The notes under the pieces: generated by a model
What the model was told of the DNA's origin: nothing
The model's database searches: none
Seen by the model: the letters and a program-made list of their open reading frames with translations, nothing else
Position numbers and translations under genes: made by a program
In this document: in pieces, positions 23,874 through 36,061 of the stretch
Numbering within the stretch: position 1 is the first letter of the stretch
How the letters are laid out: every line of letters starts with the position of its first letter
NCBI GenBank assembly: GCA_030272155.1
Contig: CP126200.1
Location: 3,410,001-3,474,000, forward strand
DNA from: Tetradesmus obliquus
Taxonomy: Eukaryota > Chlorophyta > Chlorophyceae > Sphaeropleales > Scenedesmaceae
Direction: 5' to 3'
Length of the DNA: 64,000 nt

Positions 23874-26433
23874 TGGGTATGAATATATTTGTGTGTGCCT
23901 GTGGTTTGGATATGCTTATGTTTGTGTGTGCCTGTGATACGAGCAGCAGGCCACTCCTTGATGACAGGCAGAACTTCTGGGGTTGGAACCTAAGGCGGGA
24001 CAGTGTGCCAGGGCTCAGTTATGCGGGGCGGATGGCGCAGATGCTGTGGCTTGTCATTTTCCCGAGGAGAGGGAGGGGCAGGTAGCACCATATGAATACC
24101 GCCAGGGGCCTCAGGCGCGCTGCGCTCCAGCCATGGCGCCGTCTGTGAAACGTACAGGAGAATTAGATGTTGATGTTGATGATGTGAGTGAATGGCCACC
24201 CAGGCTGCTCTGCAGCTTCTGGGTACGTCAAGGCTGGAGAGGGTGTGTGTGGCCGGGGGCGACACCCAGGGCTCCATACCCTCTACCTGCCCACTTGCCC
24301 TGGGGTACAAACGCGGCGGTTGATGAGGATGATGAGGAAGATGATGGGATGATGATGGTGACTCATCATGATGAGGAGGAGGATGAGGAGGAGGAGGAGG
24401 GTCCACCATGGTTGTGTGAGGGGCGGCTGTTGCAGCTGCTGCCACAGCCAAGCATGTGGCCTAGGTGATACCGGATAGCTACAGCTGAGTGGTGTACTTA
24501 CCTTCCCCTCAACAACGCTCAGCACAGATGGGCTGGCCAAGCAGTGCTAGTAGTTTTGCATTGCGGGCGTGAGAGCTTTGGCAGAATCAGCAGCAGACAG
24601 CGGCGCATCTGCAGACCACGTGCCTCAGCTGGACGGTGCTGCTATGCACCGCAGCTGCGCAGCTTGCTGTCGCATGGAGAGCTCTCCACAGTTGTCAAGC
24701 TGTTGCACCTGTTGCGTGTTGAAAACCAGGTATTCTGTGGGGCTCCAGCAGTCGGTGTTTTCTTGGGATGAACCGTGGCCAGGAGCTTGGGCAGCATGGC
24801 TGTTGCAAGTGGCCCAAAAAGGACATCCTATTATCTACCTCGGCAAAGAACTTGTTGCATGATCAAGTAAGCATATACATGAGCAGCAAAGGGGGCAGCT
24901 TGCGCCTGTGCAGCATCCGATGCTGAGCATCGCTGTTGCGCGTGGCCAACAGCTGGTGGTGCCTTAGTCACAACCTGCAGGCAGTTGCTGTCATGCTTGC
25001 TGGTGCCAGCACCTTGCAGGCATTACGGGGCTGCACCACAGCACAGCCGAATGGCGTGGCCCTATGAGAATCAATGAGTCATCACGGGCGCCGATGCAAT
25101 GCGTCATTGCTGCGGCTGAGCTGGTAACAAGGTGATGCGGATTCTCCGCTGCTTGACACAGCCTGAGCATGTCTCCAATCTGCGTTGTACCAGTGTGGTG
25201 CCAACGCACTTCCTTCTTCTCACACTTTCACGATGCAACATTCCTTGACGCTGCACATGTGCACACAGGCATTGTGCGTAGCCGATCTATGTTACTGTGC
25301 AGGTAAGTGTCTGACTCTACAAGTAGACGGGACACTGTTTGCTAGCTCGGCCTTTAAACAATGGCACCAAGCACAAGCTACCAGCACACCTCAAACCCAA
25401 TACAGAACCAGTGCGACACTCCCATAGTAGGCAGGAATGCTCCAAGTGGGCTACCATGCAGCCGCTGCACAGTGTGCCACAATGACCGTTTGTAACACGT
25501 AGATTGTGGCAAGTGAAGTCAAAGCCGCACACATTCACGCCACTGCTGGCCCAGAAGCATCAGTCAGGTGCACACTTGGTTCTAGCAGCAAGCTGCTATG
25601 CTCTTTGTGACGCTGACACCATATTTTGTGAGTTACAACCTTGTTATAATGTACACCCTGGATGCAGCACCGTCGAAGTGACCACCATGATATAAAGCAA
25701 GGGCTGCCAAGACAGCAATGGCAAAGGGACACTGATCCTGAGGTCCTTCTGTCCTGTCAGGCTATTGCTCAAGTTATTGATGATGCTGATGAGTTTTTTT
25801 CTGCGATTTCTTCTTACGGTTAGGATGATGATGAGTTGTTCTTCGATGTTTCCTCCCCCTATGAGCCTCTCGTTGGCTCCTGACTGGGGTTCCCACTCCT
25901 CGTTGAGTGGAGCATGTAATGTAATGTAATGTAATGTAATGCAAACCACCACATTACAATACAACTGAGAAACATGCCAGCCGCATACACATGGAGAGTT
26001 ACGGTGTTAGGGTGCAGCTAAGCAACGTGACCAGCATGATCTGGCAGCAGTAGTACAGCAGGTACCACAAAGGGCCCGGTAAGCAGTGTTTCAAGGTTGA
26101 CCCAGTTGGCACGACACACAAATCCTTGCAGGGGCACTGCTGGTAGAGAGATCACAACCTGAGTGGGCAAGGTTTTTGCAGAACTCCTGCATGACGGCGC
26201 TGACAATAGCTGCACAACTTGAAGTCACAAATAACTGCTGCGTCCTCATCACGGTTGTGTAGCCATCCAAGTTAAACCTGCTGCAGCAGTGGCACCTGAA
26301 AAAACCATTTCCGTTCGACACCTACCCCAAACATTATGAATTTCACCCCACAAACCTCTCTGATGAAACATCTCGACGTGCGGCCGCTTGAAAAGGCCAC
26401 AGCTTACATCAGCCGCCAGCATAAGGTCTGCGC
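23874..26433. other. Interval with LINE remnant and a doubtful small gene
   Basis: After the RRM gene comes a GA-rich low-complexity stretch (about 24325-24400) with GAT/GAG repeats. At 24133 an ATG opens MAPSVKRTGELDVDVDD followed by GTGAGT; an exon 24655-24729 (LRSLLSHGELSTVVKLLHLL, then RVENQ and GTATTC) joins it in phase. I could not follow the gene further, so it remains a candidate. The right part holds the LINE end at 25735-25940 and then the 3' flank of the next gene. Confidence 0.35.
25735..25940 (+). mobile_element. LINE 3' end with coding remnant and (TGTAA)n tail
   Basis: Same 3' end as 19782-19884 but in the opposite orientation and longer. Upstream of the shared segment a frame reads DPEVLLSCQAIAQVIDDADE and stops at about 25824, which looks like the C-terminal end of a retrotransposon polyprotein, then a 3' UTR, then five TGTAA units. 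The 5' limit is not defined. Confidence 0.6.
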
Positions 26434-28809
26434 CTACAGGCCCTTGTTTTGCTTGCTGCTGAACCGCTTTGCTGCCATTGGGGAGTTAGCTCCAGAGCCC
26501 TTCCCACTCGAATTTGAGCTGCTTCTCGGCTTTGCAACCCTCCAGAAATAAGCTGCCGATGCTGCTGCTGCTGGTGAGCCAGCACCGTCATGTGACCGCT
26601 GCTGGCAGCTGGGACTGCCCACTGCTGTCGGTGATGCTGCTGCTGTTGGAGACGCAGCAGCATACCCAGCTTCTCCTGCCAGTGCTCCTCCCTCCAAGTC
26701 TACACTATACTCAGTGTAGAACTGCTGCATGTCAACAGTTGACCGAGGCGTGTCACCATCCGCATCTTGGCTTGATCCATGGCTGCCAGATGCAACTGAC
26801 CCTTCTGTGGACTGCTTGTGTGCACGTGAAGCCCTGATGTGGTACACGCTGCGAGCCAGGAACACGGCAAGCACAATAACAACTGCAACGCCACCTGCAG
26901 CGATGCCAACCACAGCACCCACACCCAGCTTTGGCTGCTGCTTCTGCTGAGATACAACTGCAAGCGGCACAGATGACTTGCTGTGGTGCCGTGTGGAGAT
27001 CAGACCTGCTGCTGAGCTGTGCACCTTGTCCAGATCAGATCGTGCAGATCCAATGTTTGGGACGTATATATCATACGTTGGATCTGTGGGGATCAGATCT
27101 ACCTCAAGCCCAGGCTGATCTGGAGCACCTGCAGCAAACTCCAGCAGTGCTGAGCTGTCAGTGCCTGATCCATCCTGCGCATTGGGCTCTGTGCTGCTGC
27201 TACTGCTGCTGCTGCTGCTGCTGTCACTTGTGCGTGCACCGCCATTGCCTGGGGAGGGCAGGAAACCGACCGTCTCTGCAAGTACTGCAGCAGAGTTGTC
27301 TTGCTTGTGGCTGCTGGCTGCCGCTGCTGCTGGTGCTGCTGGCACTGGAGCTGCAGCCTTTTTTGGCGGGCTGCTGCGCCTGCAGCTTGACCTCTGTGCT
27401 GGCAGGTGCAGGGGTTGCTGCTGGAATCCGCTGCTGCTCAGGCACTGATCCAACATTGGACTTTGACATGCTGCTGCTGCTGCTGCTGGCTGCCTTGGCA
27501 GGCGCTGGCTTTGGCTGCTGTGCTGGTGTAGGTGCAGGTGCTGGAGCAGGCTTGCTCTTTGACTCCTCTCTGCTGCTGTCTTTGCCACTGTTACTGTTGC
27601 TGCTGCTGCTGCTGTCACCGCCCAGCATGGCTGAGAACAGGGTGTCAAATTCCTGTGTGGTTGCCTGGTTGTTTGTTGGCTGTTGCTGAATCTCCTGTGG
27701 TAGCTGCTCCTCCAGCAACAGCTGCTGCTGCTGCTGCTGCTGTTCAAGCTGCTGCTGCTTGCCCATTTCCTGTTCCTTTTGCAGCTGCTGGTGCTCTTCA
27801 AGCTTCTGCTGTGCCAGTATCTGCTGCTCTTGCTGCTGCTGCTGCTGCTGCTGCTGCATTTGCAGGGCATCTGTGGATGGTGCTGACTCCAAGTGAACCT
27901 CTGGTGGTAAGCTATACAAGGGAGGCAGGTCATACTGCAATGGCGGCTGCACTGAACCGCTTTGTGCATTTACAAGCGCAGCATCCCAGCCCTGCGGCCC
28001 ATCTCCCTGCTGAAGGCCGTAGCTGCTGTAGTCAGGCACTGCAGAAGGGTCCGCAGCAGCAGCAGCAGGATAGCCCATGCCTCTGTTTATGTGCGCCAGC
28101 ATCTGGCTGTTTGGATCAATAATGTCCAATGTTGCAGCCGGCAGGACCTGCTGCTGCATCTGCATCGGGTAGCCTCCATCGCTGCCATCCATACTACTCA
28201 ACTCCGCCGGCTGTGTTGCAGCAGGCGCTCCTGCTGCTGGCCCTCCCTGGTTCATCATGCTGAGCAGTAGGCTGCTCATGTCATTCGTGGCCTGCTGGCG
28301 CGCTGAGTCATCAGCTGCCATACGCATACGAGAGGCAGGGCCAAAGATTGCGCCCAGTGCCGGGCCCTGCTTGGGCAGCCCCAGCTTTCCTGCAAGCAAA
28401 CAACAAAACATACAGTGTTGTACACAGAAATCTGTTATGAGCGGCCAGGCCGCGGGTTTTGGGAATAATTTGGTGGGAGTGTAGTGGCTGAGTTATCCGC
28501 ATTTAGAGTGGGCTTGCAGGTGGTACAGCTGCCTGCCACATCAGCACTGTCCTGCCGCAGCTGGGCTGCTGCTGCCCTCAATTATGAGCAGAATCTGGAT
28601 CTGGCGCTGTGTGCACGACATTCCGCCTGCAGGAGGGCTGCTGCAAAGACATGCTGCACCCTGATCTTCTGCACGTGTTTCAACGCTGAGCGTGAACCTG
28701 TGCGTTGGTCACAGCCCGGCCCACCTTGCTTGTCAAACCGCAGCTGGCCATGGGCAGCGGCTTGTAGCGCACACCAGATGCTCAGCAGCAACACCAAGCG
28801 GTGTGCCAT
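26434..28809 (-). CDS. Q/S-rich single-pass membrane protein, apparent frameshift
   Basis: Exon 1 (28809-28725) encodes a signal peptide (MAHRLVLLLSIWCALQAAAH). Exon 2 (28389-26434) continues in phase and encodes a long Gln/Ser/Pro/Ala-rich, probably extracellular region, one membrane segment (VGAVVGIAAGGVAVVIVLAV) and a cytosolic tail of about 130 residues. The frame shifts by one base at a run of six A on the transcript strand (+ 27359-27364): the upstream frame then ends at 27224, whereas the downstream frame opens just before and carries the membrane segment. Removing one A restores about 679 codons. No family is recognised. The signal peptide, Q-rich ectodomain, TM and Ser/Ala-rich tail match the next gene on the same strand (31718-34445). 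A surface or wall-associated role is a guess. Confidence 0.7.
27359..27364 (-). other. Homopolymer site of an apparent +1 frameshift
   Basis: Six A on the transcript strand. Upstream, the frame reads QAQQPAKK; downstream, the frame that carries the membrane segment reads KKAAAPVPAAP. One fewer A joins them. No plausible intron spans the point, so a sequencing/assembly error or a true mutation are the options. Confidence 0.65.
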
Positions 28810-29891
28810 CTCGTATTCAACTTGCAGGAGGTGCGTGTCCGTGGGATTTGATGCTACTGCATCAGCCGGGAGGCAGTCGCTGCACCTGCTGCTGCTTAGA
28901 AGTCTACTTGTTCAGACCTGCAGGCAGTGCACAAGGTGCAGCAGCAAGGTAACAGAGGATAAGCTGCTGTGCTGCACTGTTGAGAGGCATGAATAGAACG
29001 GATGAACTACAATGGTGTCGAGTATCAACCGTGCATTTCGCTGGCTGTGCGAGCGACAGCACAGCCACCACCATCTGCGGGCCTTACCAGCTCTGCACCT
29101 CCTCGGCTGCTCTAGTTGTCTTGAAGCAACTTCAAACGCCTTAATCGCGCAATGATTACATGTCAAAGCATCATTACAGTCGCAAATAAGAACCGAGTCA
29201 AAGACTGCAGAGCGCGCCAGCGCTGATGCTGTACCGTGAGTAGTGCCGATCACTTTAGTTGCTGTAGAACGAGTTAAATGAGCACCTGCTAATGAAATAC
29301 GTATGAAAATTGCACTCAGCAAGTTCGCAAGTAAGCCTATGAGTGAGAACAAGGCAACCGCGTCGAGGCACCAGGTGTCAAATCTTCTGGGCGGATTGAT
29401 GCTCCTCATACTTCCTGAGTCAAACTGTTGTACAAACCAAGGCATTTTGTTTGAATTTGTGGCAGCACGGGACGACCAAGTGCACATTACTCGGAAACTC
29501 GCCGCAGCTGGCAGCAGTAGCATGGTGAGGATTCCCTGCACACGTGCAGACAGCACATATAAGCTTGGTTGTGACGTACACCCCAGCTCGCAGCGCCAGA
29601 TACACTTAGATACCATCATAGATCACCAGTAGCGTGCCACTACATGAGGAAAGAGTTGGGCAGGATGCACAGCAGCTGCGTCGTGTGCAGTCATCAAAAC
29701 AGTTTTCAGCTGGATCCTGCAGGACCGAGTCAGAAACGCATCTGCTGCACTCGCAACTCACAACCATCCTTCTGCATGGCACTAATCTGCTGTGGTTTGA
29801 TTGTTCAATGCGTGTTACATCATGCGAACCCTGGAGCACTGGCCACGACGTGCATTCAACGTAACTGAACAGTCACTCTGTGACGACATAC

Positions 29892-30311
29892 ATTGTGATA
29901 CTAACCTGCATGCGGTTCTGCTACTGAGACTTTGTCCCACTTTGTTTTGGGGTGTCCTGATACCGCTGATTTGAGGGAATCTATGTACGCAGAGCTGCGA
30001 AGGCTGCCAGGTTGCGCTGAAAAACTGCGCACTTTATTGGCCATGACTGACCCCTCTGCCATGGTGTTGCGTTTTGTTTCTGACGATGTTTGGGGTGGAT
30101 CTGGTGTTTGCAGGTTGGCTGCTCGGCTGATTGCTGACTACCTTGTTCTTGCCTGGAATCACAGGAATGTCTGCAAGCGGGATAATGAAATAGTGCTCCC
30201 TCCCCTTCCCCCTTCGCCTGTTCATTCAGCCGCTCCTGTGGGGCGCGGGGCCGATGGCGACGTTGCTATGGCTTAAATGGTAACATGATGATGATGATTG
30301 TGATACTAACC
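29892..30311. repeat. 15-bp target-site duplication pair
   Basis: ATTGTGATACTAACC at 29892-29906 and again at 30297-30311, exactly bracketing the LINE fragment. Confidence 0.9.
29907..30296 (+). mobile_element. 5'-truncated LINE with target-site duplication
   Basis: A 390-bp insertion flanked by identical 15-bp repeats (ATTGTGATACTAACC at 29892-29906 and 30297-30311). An open frame from the insertion's first bases to TAA at 30274-30276 contains the Cys/His motif at the end of many LINE ORF2 proteins (TETLSHFVLGCP) and continues for about 100 residues. The 3' end is a short ATG-repeat tail. Because the frame is open from the left junction and the duplication is perfect, this looks like a recent insertion that was truncated on reverse transcription. 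The tail differs from the TGTAA family, so it is a second LINE family. Confidence 0.85.
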
Positions 30312-31717
30312 GCAATCTGGATGCACGGCAGACGCTGTCATATGAGCCCAGTAATCACTGCCACGGTACATTTGGCTGTTGTCGACAAGCACCAGCAATG
30401 GACTAGATCAATAGGCAACTGCCTGGCACCAATGCAACATGCTGTGGCACATGCTGTGCACAGGCACTAACTTCCTCGGTCCTCCAGGCTGCCAATTAAG
30501 TGCTCCAGCTGGCACGCTGCAGAGCAGGCACGCTGCAGAGCATATGTGGTGGCAGTAGCACATCAGCCGCTGCCAGCTGGCTCAAATACAAGTCGAATGG
30601 CAGATCTGTTGTCTAGACAACGCACCAACGCGCCAGAACATGCATTTGCAAATGCAGTAATACAAGAGCAGATAGTCACATCTTTCAAGCCTGGCAAGCT
30701 GTCATGGAGGAGTCAACCCAGAACCATGTGCAGTGCGTAATGCTTCTTTGACACAAAATGCATGACACTGTTTGTTCACTGCCGCACTGATCATCTGATG
30801 ACAGAGCGCAGCGCACAGCCATAAAACATCTCATCCCGCAACACAAAAGGTGCTGTCAGCAAATCCAGCGCTGATACAAGTCCACATGGGTGGGTGTGTA
30901 TCCTGTGTGCTAGCTTCCTGTGTCGAACAATGCATGGAGACAGCCCATGCTGCTGTGGACTAGCCAGCTGGGCAGCATGGTAAAGCTGTCCACACGGAAT
31001 GCATACACAGCGTCTACTGTTGCGCAACACTAATGCATGCATTACATGCAGCAGCAAGTGGGTGGTAAAACCCGCCAGATGCATGCATAGGCCTTCACAA
31101 CCACACAATGTCGATGGCACTGTTAGCAGCAGTTGTCTGATCAAGCAGGGCACACAGCAGCCGACAGTACTCGGTGCTGTGCTGTGTGCACAGGTTTTAA
31201 CAAGGTATGCACTCTTGCAAGTTTGTCTGCCACACACCAGTATGCACAGATCTGCAAGCAGGGATAATTGAAATCCTGTGTGCAGATGTTAAGCTGTTTC
31301 AAACCCCGCTGCGCGCGCACAGACCCACAAAGGGTGTTTTAGACCAGAACAGTCTGCCCTTGTCTCACTCAAACGGCTACACATCACACACATTTTGTGC
31401 AACCACCGATTCACCACATAGCAACTCCCCCAGTACCCACATTTGCAATGCTCTGGATTAACAGATGCTGATGATAGCGCTTGATATTCACAACCCTCTC
31501 GGAACAAAACATGTGTTCGATGAAATGACATCTGAGAAACAACCAAGAGTAACAACCTTCCTGCTATCTTGCAGCACTTGGGCATGCACTGAAGAGCTGC
31601 AGCAGCTGCTCTTCATTTGATGCAAAAAGATCAAATTGAATGTTGCCACATTTATTCTCTGCTGCCTCGCAGCCATGTCATAACATACTTGATGACATCA
31701 AAGCAACACCCTCAGTG

Positions 31718-34445
31718 TCACTCACTCGTCAGAGTGAACCTCCGGATGTCACCCGCAGCCGCCGGCGGCTTGGTGGAAGCTGCTGCTCTCACCCTTGCTC
31801 CACCTGCTGCTGCTGTTGCCGCTGCTGCTGCTGCTGCTGTTGTTGTTGCTGCTGCGGCTGCTGCTGACCTGTCACTCGTAGCTGCGGCTGACGATGACCT
31901 GCCAACTGCTGCTGCTCCGGCGCGCGCAGAAGCATACAGCTCCTTCAACCAGCCCGGATTGCTACTGCTGCTGGTGCTGCCTGTGGTTGCACACCCGGAC
32001 GACTCTTCTGTAGTATCCGTGGCCCCGCTCAGCGTGAACCTCCGATCCGGCCCACGCACCGCTGCTGCTTCTGCCGCTGCGGCACCGCCTGTGCTGACTG
32101 CTGCGCCTCCCATGCTCACCGCAGGGCTGATGCACACTGCAGGCGGCTTATGGCTCGCCAGCTCCAGATCCCCTTCACTCAGTGCTGTGGGTGTGTAGCC
32201 ACTGTCAACCTCTTCTTCCATCTTCTTTGCCTGCACAAACAGCAGCAATCCTGCCCCAAACAGCACAGCGCCAAATGCACCTAGGGCAATGCCAGTGGCG
32301 GCCCCAGCATGCAATCCTTTGTTGGCACCTTTGCTTGATCCCGCTGCACTCAGCCCCTCAGAGCCTGGCATCAAGTGGCTGGCCAGCCCAACAGGCACTA
32401 TCACCTCATCCTTGGCTGCAGGTGCTTGCTGGTGCTGCTGGTGCTGCTGCTGCTGCTGCTGCTGCACAGGCAGCTGCTTGCTGCGGCTGTATAGCATCGG
32501 ATCTGCTGCTGCCACAGCCGCGGCTTCGCCTTGGATCTGGTCAAACGTCAGCGGCGGCTCCTGCTCCAGTGCAGCCAACGTGGCTGGATCCACCTGCAGG
32601 ATGTCAACCTTGAAAGGCTGCCCTGCAGCAGCTGCAGCAGATGCCGCTGCCTTGCCAGCATCCCTGTCAATCTCGCGGGGCTCCGCCAGCTCAACGCTGT
32701 CTTTCAAAACATTGCCGTAAGCATTGCGGCTGTCCCTGCCATCCATCAACTCCTGCTGCTGCTGCTCCTGCGCGTCCCGCAGCGCCCCTGCTGCACTGCC
32801 CTGCCAGCTGCTGCTGCTGCTGTCAGCTGGTCCTCCAGGTGCCAGTGGGGTGGCCTTCATACGTGGCACATACTGCTTCCTCGCTGACGCCTCCGACACG
32901 CTCGCAGACCTGCCGCCAACTCTGTTCAGCAGGCTCTGGAACTGCTGCTTTGCTAGCACAGGATCCAAACCTTGCAGCTCTGCAAGCAGCTGCTCTGCTG
33001 CGGGGTCTGTGCTTCTGTACTGACCTTCCTCCATCCTGCTGCCGAACGTCAGCACGCCAGGCTGCTGCGCCAGCTGCTGGTGGGCTGAGGCATCCAGGGA
33101 TGGTGGGCCGATCGGTGCTGACTCAAGCCTTGGGATGGATGCGTGCAGCATCTCATGGCTGATGCCGCCTTGGCTGGTGCCAAACTTGCGCCCCCTGCCA
33201 GCCAGCTTAGTGATCAAGCTGCCGATCTGTGGCGCGTCCGCTGTCTGCTGCTGCTGTTGCTGCTGTGGGGTGTCTAGCTGTGCCGACTCCAGGTTGTATC
33301 CCTGCGGCTGCTGCTGCTGCTGCTGCTGGGGCTCTGAGAGGCTTGGGAGGTGCAAAGGGTCTGAGCCCAGGTAGTGCCTGAACCTCTCTGGCAGCTGGTA
33401 CGGCTGATTGCTGCCTGGTGCACCAAAGCCCCCAGCTTTTGAGTCAAACGTTTGACCAATTTGACCAGTTTGACCAGTTTGACCAGATGCCCCTAAGCTG
33501 GAGGGCCGGCCCCCTCCAAAGCCAGGGAAGTTAGGGCCTGGCAGGCCAGGGCCTTGATAGGCAGGGTTGCCTCGCGCATTTGCCATCCGGGACAGCAACC
33601 GCAGCAGGCCTGGTGTTGGCGGCTGGGGCAGCTGCACTGGCGGCGCCTGCGTTGGCAGTGCAGTGCAGGGCAGCAAGCATCTCTCATTGCACATGGCTGT
33701 CCTGGCTGCTGCTGCTGCAAGATCTGGTGTGCAGGTGCAGTTGTTGCTGGGAGCTTGTGCTGTCTCTGCCAGCAAAAGCCTACTATATCAATGCAATGCA
33801 GTGCACCAGCTGGTTCAGTAACGAAACACCTGCTTGGTGCGCACAGTTAGCTCAATGTGACAGCATCAGAGCAGCACAACAGCAGCATCAGCAGTTCCTG
33901 TTGCGCCCACCTTGTCATCGAGAGTTGAGTCAAACCGCAGATCTTCCACCCTCATCCCTGCTGCTGCTGCCAGATCTGCCAGGTATGCTGACACATCCTG
34001 CTCTAGCGGGCTGTCATCAAACTGCTGCTGCTGCAGGCTGCGCGCATGGCTGGCGCTTGGCAGGCGGTCTTCTGCATGTGTATCACATGAAGAGCAAGGT
34101 GAGAACATCAGCGTGAGACACGTTTGATGGCTGCTGGTGTGCTGCTGATGCTACTGCTGCTGGTGTGTCTGCTGTGTAGCAATGAAACATGGCATGCTCA
34201 CAGCAGCTAGTCACCGATGCTGTGGATCCGCTGGGGCAGCTGCAGCTAACACCTGTACTTGCTGGATGATCCAGGCAGCAGACCAATTTCATTGTCTTTC
34301 ACTTTCCTATCTTACAGTGTTTATGTTAATCCGTTGTAGCTTCTGAACGGTGCCAAGGGCCCTCACCTGCTGCTTGTGCACCACCCAAAGTTGCGCAGTG
34401 CAGGACCAAGGCCAGCAGCAGCAGGGCTAGTGCTGCCCTGGCCAT
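31718..34445 (-). CDS. Q/A/S-rich single-pass membrane protein
   Basis: Exon 1 (34445-34367) encodes a signal peptide (MARAALALLLLALVLHCATL). Exon 2 (34071-33911) joins in phase 1 and gives an acidic segment (EDRLPSASHARS ... FDSTLDDK). Exon 3 starts near 33758 (ACAGCACAAG after an AG; exact acceptor uncertain) and runs to a TGA at 31718. It has a Cys-containing stretch (NCTCTP ... CNERC), a long Gln/Pro/Gly-rich region, a five-residue repeat (QTGQTGQIGQ), one membrane segment (GIALGAFGAVLFGAGLLLFV), a dibasic stop and a cytosolic Ala/Ser/Thr-rich tail. Total is near 760 residues. Function unknown. The layout matches the gene at 26434-28809, suggesting a tandem pair of related surface proteins, though sequence similarity outside the composition is weak. 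Confidence 0.7.
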
Positions 34446-36061
34446 AGCTGCGGACGTCTTCCGTTGCTCGATAGCTTTTGTACAGCTATGTACCGCCAAT
34501 CTATCTCGCTGTGCGCTAAAACATCCAGACTGTGATGACGTAAAGAGCTGTTCACGGCGAGCCAACTTGCAGCTGGCAAAGCGCTGCCGGAGCGCTGCTT
34601 TTTCAAGACGTATCAGTTAAAGTGGCACGACGTGATGCAGAGGTCCTCTACGTTCAATGTTCTGCCACGCTCGTTCAGGGAAGATAGGGAACAGCCGACG
34701 ACCACCACTTCACGCCGTATGCTTGTACTTGTGTATTAAGTTGAAAAATAAGTAGCTGCGGAAATCAATCCGAGCCGATGATAGTGAAAGGTAGCGAGCA
34801 CACTCAGCGCGCTGTACCTGGTTGGCGCCAGAATTCACCGTGCATCTGCCAACCTAGAGCCGAGACCCCCGTTTCCACGAACACACCACCTTTCAAGCAG
34901 GAGTTAGTTGAATCTTGTTGACTGCAAGATCTGTTGTGCGGCGCTAAGAGTACTGCATACATGCAACCAACCTGGCAACTAAGTGCATCCTTTGGGTCCC
35001 ACCTAATGTACACTCCTTCGGTGAAAGGTAGCTGCCTCGGCATACAAAAACGGCGAGTAATATCTGATCACCAGAAACTTTCCAAGTGCCGAGTACACAG
35101 AAGGCCAATCCCATTACCCCTGTACTGCAATCTGCACACGGCCCTTGTGTCACCTGTGGATCCTGTGGGTTGCAGGAAAGGCAAATCGCAACAGCCACTG
35201 CACTGCCGTGACACCAAACCACATCTCAAGCGGCTGCTTCATCATTTTCTGACATCACATTTCCTGGTTGCAGTAAGAGCCAATGGCTGCCATGGCTTGC
35301 TGTAGCTAGCTAGTGGCCGTCCAACAGCCAACTGTACACAAAAACACACCTCATCCTGCTGCTTTACTGCCGCTGCAACATCGTAATGCACATGTACCAA
35401 CTTGACGGCTTCTCGTGACACACGCCTCACTTGGCCAACTCCAGCAAGCAGAGGTGGCTCTCTGCCAAACGGCAGAAGCCCTCTGCTGCATTGTTGACCA
35501 TGCATCCCAGCACACACTGCCACTGGCAACACGTAGAAACAAGCCAGCTGCAGCTGACCCTCCTCCTCTTGCTGCCGCCGCTGCCGCCGCCGCCGCTGCC
35601 GCCGCCGCTGCTACTGCTGCTTGTCCAGCAGCCGGCCTGCCAGCGCTGGCCTCACCGCTGCCGCGCTTCTGCAGACCCCACTCACTCCCGCTCAATGAAG
35701 CACCTGCGCTGCTTCTGCACGCCACCATGCACCCCTGCACACACTGCCACTGGCACCAGCAGCAGAAACAAGCCAGCTGCAGATGACCCTCCTCCTGCTG
35801 CCCCTGCTGCTGCTGCTGCTGCTGCTGCTGGTGGTCCAGCAGCAGCAGGCCGCGCACCGGCCTATCAGCCATCGTCACACCGCTGCCGTGCACCTGTACA
35901 CCTTGTTGCTCACTCGCATTCAATGAAATGCCTGCGCTGCTGCTGCACGCCTGGCAGCTGCCTTCTACTGACAGCAGACAGCACTGGTTTCAGGAAGCGG
36001 GACACCTCCAGCGGCTCCTCCCGCCAAGCCTCCCTGCTGAAAGCTGCCCCTGGCCAGATCA
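34446..36061. other. Intergenic with a 227-bp tandem duplication
   Basis: Upstream region of the 34445 gene and downstream region of the helicase. The only structure is the tandem duplication at 35498-35951. Open frames of 100-220 codons across it on both strands are Leu/Pro- or Gln/Ala-rich by-products of CTG/GCC repeats. Confidence 0.5.
35498..35951. repeat. Tandem duplication, 227-bp unit
   Basis: Copies begin at CCATGC 35498 and CCATGC 35725 and share long matched blocks (CACACTGCCACTGGCA; AAACAAGCCAGCTGCAG; CTCAATGAA(G/A)). The interiors differ mainly in GCC versus CTG triplet tracts. A third weak partial copy may precede 35498. Confidence 0.7.

Larger units (their letters stand above)
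28810..31717. other. Intergenic, contains one LINE insertion
   Basis: About 2.9 kb holding the promoter side of the 28809 gene and the 3' flank of the 34445 gene. The only defined element is the truncated LINE at 29907-30296. The remaining short frames on both strands show no motifs or consistent splicing. Confidence 0.5.

Noticed and set aside
25644..25964. 106-codon frame on - over the LINE end
   Set aside because: Antisense to the LINE 3' end; includes the translated TGTAA tail.
31617..32198. 193-codon open frame on + inside the 31718-34445 gene
   Set aside because: Ala/Leu/Val-rich antisense shadow of CTG-rich coding sequence; no motif, and the - strand has signal peptide, TM and phase-consistent exons.
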